Source: Anaeromicropila populeti | Lineage (GTDB): Bacteria > Bacillota > Clostridia > Lachnospirales > Lachnospiraceae | Length of the DNA: 64,000 nucleotides | Reading direction: 5' to 3' | NCBI RefSeq assembly: GCF_900112775.1 | Contig: NZ_FOYZ01000012.1 | Coordinates: 51,688 to 115,687, forward strand | Part shown: positions 17,045 through 25,844 of the stretch, piece after piece | How positions within the stretch are numbered: position 1 is the stretch's first letter | Layout of the letters: every line of letters begins with the position of its first letter | Position numbers and translations under genes: made by a program | The notes under the pieces: model-generated | Seen by the model: the letters and a program-made list of their open reading frames with translations, nothing else | What the model was told of the DNA's origin: nothing | Database searches by the model: none

Positions 17045-19240
17045 CTATCGGTTTGTTGGATATAGTTCAAAGAAACTATTAATCTCCTGGTATAGTTCTA
17101 AAGCCACAGTATCTTGAAAAGAACTGTCAGTAAGCTTACTCAAATCCCCCGAATTAGTCATAAAACCTAACTCAATTAATACTGCGGGAACAGAATTTGA
17201 TTTTACAACAACATAATTTGCAGTTTTTACACCTCTAGACTTTAGGCCTAAATTATTGGGTAAGGTTTCAATTAAATAATCTGCAAGTAATTTACTTGTT
17301 ACTCCAAAACTATTCGTCGTATTATTTAAGGTAGAATAATAAATCTCCGTGCCACTTGCCGTTGATGAGGACGCTGCGTTCATGTGAAGACTAATAAATA
17401 AATCAGCATCAACCTGCTCAGCAAATGCCGCTCGTTCCGATAATGACAAAAATTCACTTTCCTCTCTTCTGGTCCAATATGCCTTAACATTAGATTCATC
17501 CAAATTCATGTACTGCTCTAAATACGTATATAATATTGCAAAATTCAGATTACTTTCATAATAACCATTTTGAATAGCACCAGGATCATCTCCACCATGT
17601 CCTGGGTCAAACACAACAATATTATTATAAATATACTTTGGCTCTGCCACTTCTAATAAAAAAGAATCCGTATTATTCTTTAACCGATAGCCTTGTACTG
17701 AATTTGTCGCAAATATAATATTAGTGACATTATCCTCTACATTATACTCATATGAAATATTATTTATTTGTGGACTTGTGTTTATAATTTCATGTTCTTG
17801 ATAAAAAGCAACTTGATTACCAGGTATTTTTATTAGAAAACGTTTATCATAATACTGATCTTCATCCGTAATTAAATTGAAATCCATATTTTCTGGTTTT
17901 GCCAATTCAAGGGTTGAAACAGCGGAAGCTGAACTATTGGAAAAATTTAATGTATAGGCATTCCCAGAAGCTGATATATAATAGTCTGTACCTGAAAGCA
18001 ATTCAATAGAAACCTTTGTACTTCCGTTCTCACATTTTGATACCACGAGTTTTTTAATACAAACGGATTGATCCATTACAGTATCTATTGCTTCAAACGA
18101 ATTATCTAAATTAACAATACTTAAAGAAATAGAATTAGTATCTTGATTAAAATTAAAGTTTGCCTGAATTGGATTAATTCCTTCCAAGGTAAATACTTCT
18201 TGGGAATTTTCTCTGGATAGTGTCATTGATAACAATAGATTTGAATAAACAGAACTATCTGTCAATTCAGTACTATCACTTTTCCATTGCCAAACAGCAG
18301 TTTCTGCCTCAGGTATTTCCTGCTGTGAAGTGATTTCACATGTTTTGTCAGTAGTATCCCATAAATAGGTATAACCGAGAGATTGAGCTGTGAATTTGGC
18401 TGGTACCATTACATAGCTTTTTTTAGTGACATTATCTTTTACCTTCTTAGGGGCTTCCGTCAGTGTGTATGGTATATCATTTACATATGCTGTTAAACTG
18501 CCGAGTTCATATTGAATTGTGGTAGTTTCATTAGAAATAGTAATGATATTGGCAGTCGTATTGTTTTTATATGACAAATTCAACGAACTATTAGAAAAAA
18601 CTTTTTTTGCTGGAACCAGTGCTGTGCTATTCAAAATAATAACTGGCATATCTGATACGTCAATACTTTCCCCATCAAAAACAACTGTTCCTTTTGAACC
18701 TTCATATAAACGCCATTGTCCGTCATAATATATTTGATACGGAGAAGCTATTTGTACAGTTGCAGTTTTACTGTTCCATGTATAACTATATCCAAGAGCT
18801 TCTGCAACAAAACGAGAAGGAACTAGAACACGAGTTATTTTTGTTTTATAATAATAGACTTTTTTAGATGCAACAGGTGCCAGTACTTTCTTACCGTTTA
18901 TGTATGCTGTACGGCTTCCTATATTAAGTATAATCGTAGTATTATATTGTTTAATCGTAATTGTCCCTTTACCTGCATCATATTTACAGGATGCACCTAA
19001 AGCTTTTTTGAATACATCAATATACGGAAGCATTGCGTACCCATTAATAAGTATGCCCGGTGTTTTGCTAATATTAATAGTACTCCCGTCTAATGTAGCT
19101 TTCAATTGTTTGTCGCTATAATAACACATCTTACCGTCATATTTTATCTTGAGAGAAGATGCAGCATTCACTTGCTGAAGTGGAATAAAAATCACTATCA
19201 GTAATAATAAATACAAGCAAATTGATTTCTTTCTATTCAT
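17045..19240 (-). CDS. Secreted N-acetylmuramoyl-L-alanine amidase with stalk domains
   Basis: A 731-aa exported peptidoglycan amidase. Signal peptide 1-27; two copper-amine-oxidase-N-like stalk regions (about 35-165 and 180-305, with AYINGKKVLAP and LVPSRFVAEALGY); an AMIN-like beta region in the middle; and a C-terminal Amidase_3 domain (about 545-725). Zinc and catalytic residues are visible as FDPGHGGDDPG, the Glu in YESNLNF, SLHMNA and the final VLIELGFMTN. It cuts the bond between MurNAc and the stem peptide. It resembles the second amidase at 48440-50599 in overall design. It precedes the GHL10 gene by 26 bp and is probably cotranscribed with it. Confidence 0.9.
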   Translation of the reverse strand: MNRKKSICLYLLLLIVIFIPLQQVNAASSLKIKYDGKMCYYSDKQLKATLDGSTINISKTPGILINGYAMLPYIDVFKKALGASCKYDAGKGTITIKQYNTTIILNIGSRTAYINGKKVLAPVASKKVYYYKTKITRVLVPSRFVAEALGYSYTWNSKTATVQIASPYQIYYDGQWRLYEGSKGTVVFDGESIDVSDMPVIILNSTALVPAKKVFSNSSLNLSYKNNTTANIITISNETTTIQYELGSLTAYVNDIPYTLTEAPKKVKDNVTKKSYVMVPAKFTAQSLGYTYLWDTTDKTCEITSQQEIPEAETAVWQWKSDSTELTDSSVYSNLLLSMTLSRENSQEVFTLEGINPIQANFNFNQDTNSISLSIVNLDNSFEAIDTVMDQSVCIKKLVVSKCENGSTKVSIELLSGTDYYISASGNAYTLNFSNSSASAVSTLELAKPENMDFNLITDEDQYYDKRFLIKIPGNQVAFYQEHEIINTSPQINNISYEYNVEDNVTNIIFATNSVQGYRLKNNTDSFLLEVAEPKYIYNNIVVFDPGHGGDDPGAIQNGYYESNLNFAILYTYLEQYMNLDESNVKAYWTRREESEFLSLSERAAFAEQVDADLFISLHMNAASSSTASGTEIYYSTLNNTTNSFGVTSKLLADYLIETLPNNLGLKSRGVKTANYVVVKSNSVPAVLIELGFMTNSGDLSKLTDSSFQDTVALELYQEINSFFELYPTNR

Positions 19241-19374
19241 GACATCACCCTTACCTATTTTTTCTATGATTGTAAATTTTATCGTCTAAAAGTGTTAAAA
19301 ATGTGTCACAATAATAGAACTAATGATAAATATAACCGTAAAATCAGTAACGATACATTATTGTGGAAATTATA

Positions 19375-19662
19375 TTATTGACTTTCATAATATGGAATAA
19401 TAATATATCGTCCTGCATGTATAGTATCTGAAGTCAGTTGGTTGCAATTCTTTATTTCAATAATAAAATCATCCATACTTTCCTGCTCATCAGTATAATA
19501 TTGGGCTGCAATCTCCCATAAAGTATCTCCCTTTTGTATATAAACAGAATCTACTTTCTTCATATTATTTACCTGAGGGTCACTGGCAAGGACCGTAATA
19601 GATATACAACAGGATACCAAAATAACAGATAAAATAATTATAATTATAAAACGCCCTTTCAT
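19375..19662 (-). CDS. LysM-domain membrane protein, YneA-like SOS division inhibitor
   Basis: A 95-aa protein with an N-terminal membrane/signal helix (residues 4-25) and one LysM domain (about 40-90, VYIQKGDTLWEIAAQYY to AGRYIIIPYY). In Firmicutes the gene divergent from lexA commonly encodes YneA, which blocks septation during DNA damage. A longer frame reaches 19728, but the ATG at 19662 is preceded by GGAGGAG, and the longer frame would run through the promoter and SOS boxes, so the short start is chosen. The promoter and at least two LexA boxes lie upstream. Confidence 0.85.
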   Translation of the reverse strand: MKGRFIIIIILSVILVSCCISITVLASDPQVNNMKKVDSVYIQKGDTLWEIAAQYYTDEQESMDDFIIEIKNCNQLTSDTIHAGRYIIIPYYESQ

Positions 19663-19680
19663 AAAACTCCTCCTCATAAC

Positions 19681-19728
19681 CGAACATTTGTTTTTATTTA
19701 TTATATCGAACATACATTCCCTTGTCAA
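19681..19728 (-). promoter_or_regulatory. SOS-controlled promoter of the LysM (yneA-like) gene
   Basis: Read on the minus strand: TTGACA (19723-19728), 17 bp, TATAAT (19700-19705). A LexA-type box CGAACATACATTCC (19707-19720) fills the spacer, and CGAACATTTGTTTT (19681-19694) lies at the transcription start. The consensus used is the Bacillus SOS box CGAAC-N4-GTTCG. Confidence 0.85.
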
Positions 19729-19735
19729 GTGCGTT

Positions 19736-19799
19736 CGAAAATTTGTTCGACTTTATGCACGAACATTCGTTTGACATTTTTTAGCGGGTGAGTTATAAT
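19736..19799 (+). promoter_or_regulatory. SOS-controlled promoter of lexA
   Basis: TTGACA (19771-19776), 17 bp, TATAAT (19794-19799). The LexA box CGAACATTCGTTTG (19760-19773) overlaps the -35 element, and a second near-consensus box CGAAAATTTGTTCG (19736-19749) lies just upstream, between the two divergent promoters. This fits LexA autorepression and joint control of both genes. Confidence 0.88.
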
Positions 19800-19828
19800 A
19801 AAGAAAATTATTACTTGGAGGTTCCCAA

Positions 19829-20446
19829 ATGGGTTATGGTAAAATTAGTACAAAACAGCGCGAGATTTTAGAGTACATAAAATCCGAAATTTTACAAAGA
19901 GGATATCCACCTGCTGTCCGTGAGATTTGTGAAGCAGTAAAGCTAAAGTCAACGTCCTCAGTACATTCACATCTTGAAACACTTGAAAAGAATGGATATA
20001 TCAGAAGGGATCCAACGAAACCCAGAGCAATTGAAATTGTAGACGATTCATTTAATTTATCTCGAAGAGATATTGTTAATGTGCCTATTATTGGTACTGT
20101 TACGGCAGGTCAACCAATTCTGGCAGTTGAAAATATAGAAGGTTATTTTCCTTTTTTATCAGAAGACTTACCGAATTCCGATACGTTTATGCTTAAAGTA
20201 AAAGGTGACAGCATGATTAATGTTGGTATTCTCAATGGAGACTATATTATTGTAGAAAAGAAATCCACAGCTCAAAATGGCGAAATAGTAGTAGCATTGA
20301 TTGAGGATTCAGCAACTGTGAAAACTTTTTATAAAGAAGATAATCATTTTCGGTTACAACCAGAAAATGATACAATGGAACCAATCATTGTCAACCAGTT
20401 GGAGATTTTAGGAAAGGTACTTGGATTGTATCGAAAATTTCATTAA
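19829..20446 (+). CDS. lexA: LexA repressor
   Basis: A 205-aa SOS repressor and autoprotease. The N-terminal winged helix (1-70) includes [13 protein letters not shown] and [13 protein letters not shown]; the self-cleavage site is Ala93-Gly94 in VTAGQP; the catalytic dyad is Ser128 (GDSM) and Lys165 (ATVKTFYKE). On DNA damage, RecA filaments stimulate cleavage and release the regulon. The start is supported by TTGGAGG. Four SOS boxes lie between it and the divergent LysM gene. Confidence 0.97.
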   Translation: MGYGKISTKQREILEYIKSEILQRGYPPAVREICEAVKLKSTSSVHSHLETLEKNGYIRRDPTKPRAIEIVDDSFNLSRRDIVNVPIIGTVTAGQPILAVENIEGYFPFLSEDLPNSDTFMLKVKGDSMINVGILNGDYIIVEKKSTAQNGEIVVALIEDSATVKTFYKEDNHFRLQPENDTMEPIIVNQLEILGKVLGLYRKFH

Positions 20447-20486
20447 TACAACTATCTATATTCATTCATTAGTTTTCTTTTCAATC

Positions 20487-20524
20487 AAAAACAGACTTGG
20501 GATTATACACCCAAATCTGTTTTT
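20487..20524. terminator. Terminator between lexA and rsfS
   Basis: AAAAACAGACTTGGG (20487-20501) pairs with CCCAAATCTGTTTTT (20510-20524), with one mismatch. It serves convergent transcription, and its right arm contains the last codons of rsfS. Confidence 0.85.
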
Positions 20525-20859
20525 GAAATATCTTTTCCATCACGCCATATTCTCTCTAAGTCATAGAATAGACGATCTTCTTTGGAAAATACATGAACTA
20601 TAATATCACCGTAATCCATAAGAACCCAGCTGGCATTTCTGCTGCCTTCTATTCGTTTTGGAACAAAATCATTTTTTTGCAGAACATCTTCCACATTATC
20701 TACCAATGCTTGTACTTGAGAAACATTGGTTCCGTTTGCGATAATAAAGTAATCTGCCAAAACAGATATTTCACTAACCTGAATCACTTTAATATCCTCA
20801 CCTTTTTTGTCCTCTAACGCCATATAAGCTAACTTTGCCATTTCTTTTGATTTATCCAT
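20503..20859 (-). CDS. rsfS: Ribosomal silencing factor RsfS
   Basis: A 118-aa protein of the RsfS/Iojap family, which binds L14 on the large subunit and blocks subunit joining in starvation. Diagnostic segments are DIKVIQVSEISVLADYFII, the GTNVSQVQAL turn, the EGSRNASWVLMDYGDIIVHVF core and the C-terminal FYDLERIW. It is the last gene of the yhbY-nadD-yqeK-rsfS run, starting at the stop codon of yqeK. Its final codons form one arm of the transcription terminator. Confidence 0.95.
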   Translation of the reverse strand: MDKSKEMAKLAYMALEDKKGEDIKVIQVSEISVLADYFIIANGTNVSQVQALVDNVEDVLQKNDFVPKRIEGSRNASWVLMDYGDIIVHVFSKEDRLFYDLERIWRDGKDISKTDLGV

Positions 20860-21443
20860 TACTTGCTCCTTTCAATTGTATAATAATTTAACGCTTCTAC
20901 TGTAACGGGGTCAATTTCCTTTTCATTCTCATCTTTCAAATAAGATATCGTATTACTTAATATCATAAAAACAGTTTGATCCATATCTATAAAAGCACTT
21001 TGACGAATCTCGTCTAACCCGGGAATCTTCTTTCGAGAGGGTTCAATGTAATCAGCAATAAAAATTATTTTTTCCAATAAATTCATTTCTGGCTTTCCAG
21101 TTGTATGATAACGGATTGCATTTAATATATTATCATCTTTTATAGTATATTCCTCTGCTGCAATCAGTGCGCCTACTTTACCATGAAGCAGATAGGGATT
21201 ATTTAATTCAACATCACTTAAATTAATACCACTTAAATTACAAATTGTTATTAATTTTTCATCTCCCATATATTTTGCACAATCATGCAATAGACCTGCA
21301 ATTTGTGCATCTTTTATATTATATCCATATCTCATTGCCAACGCCGCTGCTATAAACGCAACTCCCTGGGTATGAATATATCTTTTTTCAGGTAATCTGT
21401 TCTTCATATCGTAATCAATTTGCTGAATTAATTTCCTCTTCAT
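20859..21443 (-). CDS. yqeK: YqeK family bis(5'-nucleosyl)-tetraphosphatase (HD domain)
   Basis: A 194-aa HD-superfamily hydrolase cleaving Ap4A symmetrically to ADP. Metal-binding motifs are seen as H in RYIHTQGV, LLHDCAKYM (HD), LLHGKVGA and IADYIEPSRK, the last being characteristic of YqeK. The ATG at 21443 is preferred over the GTG three codons earlier because AAAGGG is then well spaced. It lies between nadD and rsfS, the standard order in clostridia. Confidence 0.93.
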   Translation of the reverse strand: MKRKLIQQIDYDMKNRLPEKRYIHTQGVAFIAAALAMRYGYNIKDAQIAGLLHDCAKYMGDEKLITICNLSGINLSDVELNNPYLLHGKVGALIAAEEYTIKDDNILNAIRYHTTGKPEMNLLEKIIFIADYIEPSRKKIPGLDEIRQSAFIDMDQTVFMILSNTISYLKDENEKEIDPVTVEALNYYTIERSK

Positions 21444-21457
21444 TCGATACACCCTTT

Positions 21458-22078
21458 CTAACAGGTTTCACGGTACAGCTTAAATTCATTCATATAATTT
21501 CTAACCTTTTCTGGAAGATAATATCGCACCGAACTATTATTTTTTACACGATTCCTAATTTCTGTTGAAGAAATGTCCAGAGCTGGAATTTTTAAAAGTT
21601 CAAAATGTCCACCAAATTGTTTTTGTACCTGTTCTATTTTTTTCGTAATTTCATCTATAGATTTTCCATTACGTGAGGCAACCAACATAGTTACCATAGA
21701 TAATAAATCTTCAGGATTTTTCCACTCTGAAATATGATACAAGGAATCTGCCCCAATAATAAAAAAATAATGTATATTAGGATTTGTCTCTGTTAATATT
21801 CTCATTGTGTCAACGGTATACGTTTTCCCTTCCCGTTCAAGTTCGATGTTAGAGAAAGAAAAATCAGGATTATCTTCAATTGCTAATTGTACCATATTTT
21901 TTCTATGCTCATCTTCTGCAATAATATTATGAGATTTATGTGGAGGAAAATGTGTCGGCATAAACAGTATTTTATCTAGCTGAAATTGCTCTAATGCACA
22001 CTCTCCCATCATTAAATGCCCAAAATGAATGGGATTAAAGGTACCACCTAGAATTCCATAACGAGTTACATTTTTCAT
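21458..22078 (-). CDS. nadD: Nicotinate-nucleotide adenylyltransferase
   Basis: A 206-aa enzyme making deamido-NAD from nicotinate mononucleotide and ATP. The nucleotidyltransferase motif GGTFNPIHFGHL and the C-terminal ISSTEIRNRV are clear, with FIIGADSLYHISEW between them. The ATG at 22078 has AAAGG nine bases upstream, whereas the in-frame ATG at 22087 directly abuts that sequence. It overlaps or abuts the end of yhbY and is cotranscribed with it. Confidence 0.95.
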   Translation of the reverse strand: MKNVTRYGILGGTFNPIHFGHLMMGECALEQFQLDKILFMPTHFPPHKSHNIIAEDEHRKNMVQLAIEDNPDFSFSNIELEREGKTYTVDTMRILTETNPNIHYFFIIGADSLYHISEWKNPEDLLSMVTMLVASRNGKSIDEITKKIEQVQKQFGGHFELLKIPALDISSTEIRNRVKNNSSVRYYLPEKVRNYMNEFKLYRETC

Positions 22079-22083
22079 GAACA

Positions 22084-22377
22084 TCATCCTTTAGGTAATT
22101 CAATTTTCTTCTTATTTTTTGATTCCTTATATAAAACAATTTTTTTCCCAATTACTTGTACCACTTGTGAATTCGTGCGTTCTGATAAAATTTGAGCAAT
22201 CTCTTTTGGGTCGTCTACACAATTTTTTAAAACACTAATTTTAATTAGTTCACGAGATTCTAAAACCTCTGCAATCGCAGAAGTAAATTCTGGTGTCAGA
22301 CTTTGCTTGCCAATTTGAAAAATTGGTTCTATATTCATTGCAAGTCCTTTTAAATATGCTCTTTGCTTACTTGTCAT
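22084..22377 (-). CDS. yhbY: YhbY family ribosome assembly RNA-binding protein
   Basis: A 97-aa CRM-domain protein that binds pre-50S ribosomes. The family signature is seen in LTSKQRAYLKGLA-like opening, IFQIGKQSLTPEF, a GNCVDDPKEIA-type segment (here KNCVDDPKEIAQ) and VQVIGKKIVLYK. It normally follows obg directly; here obg is some 23 kb upstream on the same strand, with the CotH and kinase/sheath clusters in between. It has its own promoter. Confidence 0.93.
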   Translation of the reverse strand: MTSKQRAYLKGLAMNIEPIFQIGKQSLTPEFTSAIAEVLESRELIKISVLKNCVDDPKEIAQILSERTNSQVVQVIGKKIVLYKESKNKKKIELPKG

Positions 22378-22447
22378 TATTACCTCTTTCTAAACCATTC
22401 TAAAAGTGAAATGATATCTGATAAAATTAATACCTTAACCAATAAGT

Positions 22448-22476
22448 ATTCTATCATTACACAATCATTTTTTCAA
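22448..22476 (-). promoter_or_regulatory. Promoter of the yhbY-nadD-yqeK-rsfS operon
   Basis: On the minus strand TTGAAA (22471-22476), 17 bp, TAGAAT (22448-22453), about 70 bp before the yhbY ATG. This gives the ribosome-assembly half-operon independent expression after its separation from obg. Confidence 0.7.
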
Positions 22477-22497
22477 TATAATTCTACTATTATAAAT

Positions 22498-22534
22498 AAA
22501 GAGAAAGCTGACATGTCTTGATGTCAGCCTCTTT
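22498..22534 (-). terminator. Terminator after the CotH gene
   Basis: GCTGACAT (22507-22514) pairs with ATGTCAGC (22521-22528), extended by AAAGAG/CTCTTT, just downstream of the CotH gene stop on the minus strand, followed by a T-rich tract. Confidence 0.75.
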
Positions 22535-22549
22535 TATTTTTTATAACAG

Positions 22550-24400
22550 CTACCTGCAAGAACGATAGCGTCTTCTCTTATATAATTTGACAAATATTAT
22601 GCACATCAATAAAACTAGTACTGCACCTCCACCAGTAGTGTAAACAATTGTTTGATTTTGGGCTGCTGGTTGGCTTGGCATTTGAGAAAAGTCATCATTT
22701 GCTTCTTCTGGTCTTCCCATCATATTTGCGTTCTTATCATTCCACTGCATTTGGCTAGTATCATCCGAATTTTCGCCAAATTTCTTTTTTTCTCCATAGT
22801 TATTACCATCTTCTTTGTTTCCAAAATTGCCGCCACCTTGTGTACCCATGTCTGAAACTGTTATGCTGCTTGCATCAATTAGTGCCTGTGAATTTTCAGT
22901 TTGTTCTTCTTCTGTACTAGGTATTGTACCATCAAGCTGTCCTTTAATACTTTCTGCGCGGAGTAAACAAAAGTCTAATAACGTGTCTCTTGCTGTTTCA
23001 TATTCAGAGAATTCATAGAATGCAGTTGGATCATCTTTTACGTAACTAGATATTAGACTATCTACCTTTGTTACAGTTTCTTCAAATAACCCGCTTTGAA
23101 AATATCCTTTTATCAATTCATCTAAATACGAATGATATGTATCTAGATAATCACTGTTTTCAAGCAGTTTTCCAATGATGGGACGTTCTTCAAGTGAACC
23201 ACTGGATACAACTGTGTCAATTGCACGATTTACTAAATCTGTTGCGTCAGAATTTGCAAACCCTCCAAATGCTAGGTTATAATCCCAAGGAAGCATAGAA
23301 AGTTTTCCATCTTCTTCATATAAATAATAATTATGGAGTAAAGAACCAAAATAGCTGTCATCATTTACCAGAAATACATTGGAAGCAATGTACCGAAGCA
23401 TTTGTTCAATGTCCACATATTCTTCTAAATCATTACCTTCACTAATGTTTTTTAATGCAGTGATCACTTCTTTGTAATCTTCGGTTGTTGGATCAAAGCT
23501 GGCAGATTCAAATATAGTACTATAACTGTCGATTTCATCATCTATATAGGTAAGAGACGAGCCTCCTCCCATGTTTCCACCACCAAAACCTCCTTGCTGC
23601 ATATTACCGTCCCGAGCAGGCATTTCACCATCTGGTGGCTGCATATTACCGTCCTGAGCAGGCATTTCACTATCTGGTGGCTGCATATTGCCATCCTGAG
23701 CAGGCATTTCACCATTTGGCAGCTCCATATCACCTTCCGGCATCTGCATTTCACCGTCCTCATGATTACCGCCCATACTAAACTCTGGTTTATAAAGCTG
23801 TCCCGTAACAGAACCATAATTACGTTCTAGAAAAGAATCTTCAACAGCTTCCAGTGCTAAGTATAATCCCCAATATTCACCATTTAGAGCAATTTGTGCA
23901 TAGGAATACAATGATGAATTTACTCCTAGATAAGACATGATATCGTACGATATATATTCTTTCATATAGGTTGCATCTGACATCAGATTATTTAAGCAAA
24001 GCTTGTCTAGTCCATCTAGGGATTGATTAGAATCATAATGATCAAACTCAATCTTAAAACTAAAACGATCTGTTGTATCATCTGAAACAATTTGTGATAA
24101 GCTGGTATTACCTTTCGGACGAATGCCAACGTTTTTATAAACCGTTCCATTTATCTCAATATCACAAACATAATATTCCTCCGCAGCTGCGTTTTCCAGC
24201 ATTTCATCCCATGAATCCTGATCCATAAGAATATTGACAGACATTATGGAGTTTTTATCAAATATTTCTTCATAACCCAATGTTTGTGTTTCTTTTTTTA
24301 GCTTAATTGTTTCTGGCATATAGACTAATACAAATGACACAAAACACGCAAATAGGATTCCTAAAATGGCAAATAGATTAATCCATTTTTCTTTTTTCAT
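22550..24400 (-). CDS. CotH kinase family membrane protein with Met-Pro-Gln-Asp repeats
   Basis: A 616-aa protein with an N-terminal membrane helix (7-28), a CotH-type atypical kinase domain (about 50-205 and 300-480; RPKGNTSLSQ, FKIEFDHYD, LDKLCLNNLMSD, NGEYWGLYLALE, FLVNDDSYFGSLLHNYYLYE, LPWDYNLAFGGF), an inserted low-complexity MPAQDGNMQPP repeat stretch (about 210-280), and a C-terminal helix plus basic tail (about 588-616). CotH of Bacillus phosphorylates spore coat proteins; vegetative homologues like this one are membrane proteins of unknown substrate. It is last in a run with a DUF4956 and a VTC-domain gene, a grouping found in many Firmicutes. Confidence 0.88.
   Translation of the reverse strand: MKKEKWINLFAILGILFACFVSFVLVYMPETIKLKKETQTLGYEEIFDKNSIMSVNILMDQDSWDEMLENAAAEEYYVCDIEINGTVYKNVGIRPKGNTSLSQIVSDDTTDRFSFKIEFDHYDSNQSLDGLDKLCLNNLMSDATYMKEYISYDIMSYLGVNSSLYSYAQIALNGEYWGLYLALEAVEDSFLERNYGSVTGQLYKPEFSMGGNHEDGEMQMPEGDMELPNGEMPAQDGNMQPPDSEMPAQDGNMQPPDGEMPARDGNMQQGGFGGGNMGGGSSLTYIDDEIDSYSTIFESASFDPTTEDYKEVITALKNISEGNDLEEYVDIEQMLRYIASNVFLVNDDSYFGSLLHNYYLYEEDGKLSMLPWDYNLAFGGFANSDATDLVNRAIDTVVSSGSLEERPIIGKLLENSDYLDTYHSYLDELIKGYFQSGLFEETVTKVDSLISSYVKDDPTAFYEFSEYETARDTLLDFCLLRAESIKGQLDGTIPSTEEEQTENSQALIDASSITVSDMGTQGGGNFGNKEDGNNYGEKKKFGENSDDTSQMQWNDKNANMMGRPEEANDDFSQMPSQPAAQNQTIVYTTGGGAVLVLLMCIIFVKLYKRRRYRSCR
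23607..23732 (-). repeat. Three 42-bp tandem repeats in the CotH gene
   Basis: Units at 23607-23648, 23649-23690 and 23691-23732 differ by a few bases and encode 14-residue copies of the type MPAQDGNMQPPDGE. Shorter degenerate copies follow on both sides. The repeat lies in the middle of the kinase-like domain, in a presumably exposed loop, and could vary in copy number. Confidence 0.85.
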
Positions 24401-24426
24401 AGAATGACACCCTTTCGTTTGCAGTA

Positions 24427-25146
24427 TTATGCCATGTAATCACCATTATAGCTCACTAGAACTGCACTATTTATATTTTCAATTGATGCAATTTCATTTA
24501 CAAATTCAGTTGTCATGTCCTTTAAGCGAACTTCCATTGTCAGTTCAATTCCAGCTGCTGAAACCGTTTTTGATTTAATAACGTATTTTTTTACTTTACT
24601 TCCAACATATTCTGTTGCTTTCTTCTCCGCCGCATCATTCATGCAGTTCAGAACTAAAATATATGGGTTATCAGAAGATTTTTTGTTTACAAAAAGAATT
24701 AAAATAAGGCCAATTAAAACAGATGCAAAAACGGCTAATGGAATCATACCTGCACCGATAACAATACCAGTAGCAATAGCCCAGAATAAATAAGCAATAT
24801 CGAGAGGCTCTTTGACTGCTGCGCGGAAACGTACAATAGAAAGTGCACCAACCATACCTAAGGACAATACTACATTACTGGTTACTGCAAGAATAACAAA
24901 AGTAGTAATAACGGTCATGGCAATTAAAGATACCCCGAAGCTTGTGGAATACATAACTCCATTAAATGTTTTCTTGTATACATAATATATGTATAATCCG
25001 ACTAAAAATGCGAGAATCATTGCAATTACTGTATCAATGAGACTAAACGATGTAATATTATCTGTAAAATTTGATTTAAAAATATCATTAAAAGAAGTAG
25101 TACTTTGACTTAATAAGCACATGTTATCTATCCTTTCTAATTTCAA
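24427..25146 (-). CDS. DUF4956 family membrane protein
   Basis: A 239-aa protein with about four membrane helices (about 40-150: IDTVIAMILAFLVGLYIYYVY, a long second segment, MVGALSIVRFRAAVKEP, FWAIATGIVIGAGM) and a cytoplasmic C-terminal domain of about 80 residues. The short motif GALSIVRFRAAVKEPLD is the hallmark of DUF4956. Function is not established; members co-occur with VTC-domain and CotH genes, as here, so a common surface phosphate or phosphorylation function is suspected. It sits between those two genes with short gaps. Confidence 0.88.
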   Translation of the reverse strand: MKLERIDNMCLLSQSTTSFNDIFKSNFTDNITSFSLIDTVIAMILAFLVGLYIYYVYKKTFNGVMYSTSFGVSLIAMTVITTFVILAVTSNVVLSLGMVGALSIVRFRAAVKEPLDIAYLFWAIATGIVIGAGMIPLAVFASVLIGLILILFVNKKSSDNPYILVLNCMNDAAEKKATEYVGSKVKKYVIKSKTVSAAGIELTMEVRLKDMTTEFVNEIASIENINSAVLVSYNGDYMA

Positions 25147-25154
25147 ATAATTTT

Positions 25155-25844
25155 TTATCCAAATCTTCTGGCAGCTGCATATTTTGAAAATGCAGAAGCA
25201 GAACGTTCATTGACTTGAAGGCACATTACTATAACTTCAGGGATGAATTCATCATATTTTACTTCCATTAAAATACTGTCACAACTATCCTGTGCATTAA
25301 TAGATGGAAGTTCAACATTAAAAAAATCATTGCTGTACAACCCGGATCTAATTTTTGTATCGAATGTTATCCTGATATTTCCTGGTCGATATATAAAGGG
25401 TTCCCTCACATAATCAACAATTACTCTTGGGCGAAGCAATTGATTTTTCATTTTGGTGTACAAATCAATAAGCAACGGATTGTTTCCTTCTAGCATAAAC
25501 GATAGATCACCCTGAAGAATCTTTTCAACCTGTTCTTTTGTCAGACTCTTGGATAATTTATTACACAAACCGTTTATTTTGCTCTTTTTTTCTAAATGAA
25601 TGATTGAAGTGTCACCATTATAATAACGAATCCTAAATTTTTCCCGGTTATTAATACCATCAAGTTTCTCATGCAATGCTTTATCGTTATAATTATCAAA
25701 GTATAAGCTTCTGATAAAATAGGTGTTATTTTCTCTGGCATAAGGATCTCTTTCAGCTATGATATCTAATCTGTTTCGAATTGCCAGGTAATCACTGTAC
25801 GTAATAAAATGCTTCGTTTCATGTCGAAATTTAAGTTGACTCAC
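25155..25844 (-). CDS. VTC-domain (polyphosphate polymerase-like) protein
   Basis: A 229-aa protein with the VTC triphosphate-tunnel fold: RHETKHFIT, YFIRSLYFDNYNDKAL, REKFRIRYYNGD, HLEKKSKINGLCNK, PRVIVDYVREPF, RITFDTKIRSG and ILMEVKYDEFIP supply the basic and acidic residues of the tunnel. VTC4 in yeast makes polyphosphate from ATP; whether this bacterial member does so is not shown here. A longer frame reaches 25943, but the GTG at 25844 has AAAGGAGGT at ideal spacing, and a TATAAT (25909-25914) lies inside the longer frame, so the short start is chosen. First gene of the VTC-DUF4956-CotH run. Confidence 0.88.
   Translation of the reverse strand: MSQLKFRHETKHFITYSDYLAIRNRLDIIAERDPYARENNTYFIRSLYFDNYNDKALHEKLDGINNREKFRIRYYNGDTSIIHLEKKSKINGLCNKLSKSLTKEQVEKILQGDLSFMLEGNNPLLIDLYTKMKNQLLRPRVIVDYVREPFIYRPGNIRITFDTKIRSGLYSNDFFNVELPSINAQDSCDSILMEVKYDEFIPEVIVMCLQVNERSASAFSKYAAARRFG

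Noticed and set aside
19663..19728. Longer N-terminus for the LysM protein
   Set aside because: It would run through the -10 element and SOS box; the ATG at 19662 has a perfect ribosome binding site and begins a proper membrane helix.
23607..23732. Short regular repeats that could be taken for a CRISPR array
   Set aside because: Units are contiguous, without spacers, and lie in frame inside the CotH gene, encoding 14-residue copies.
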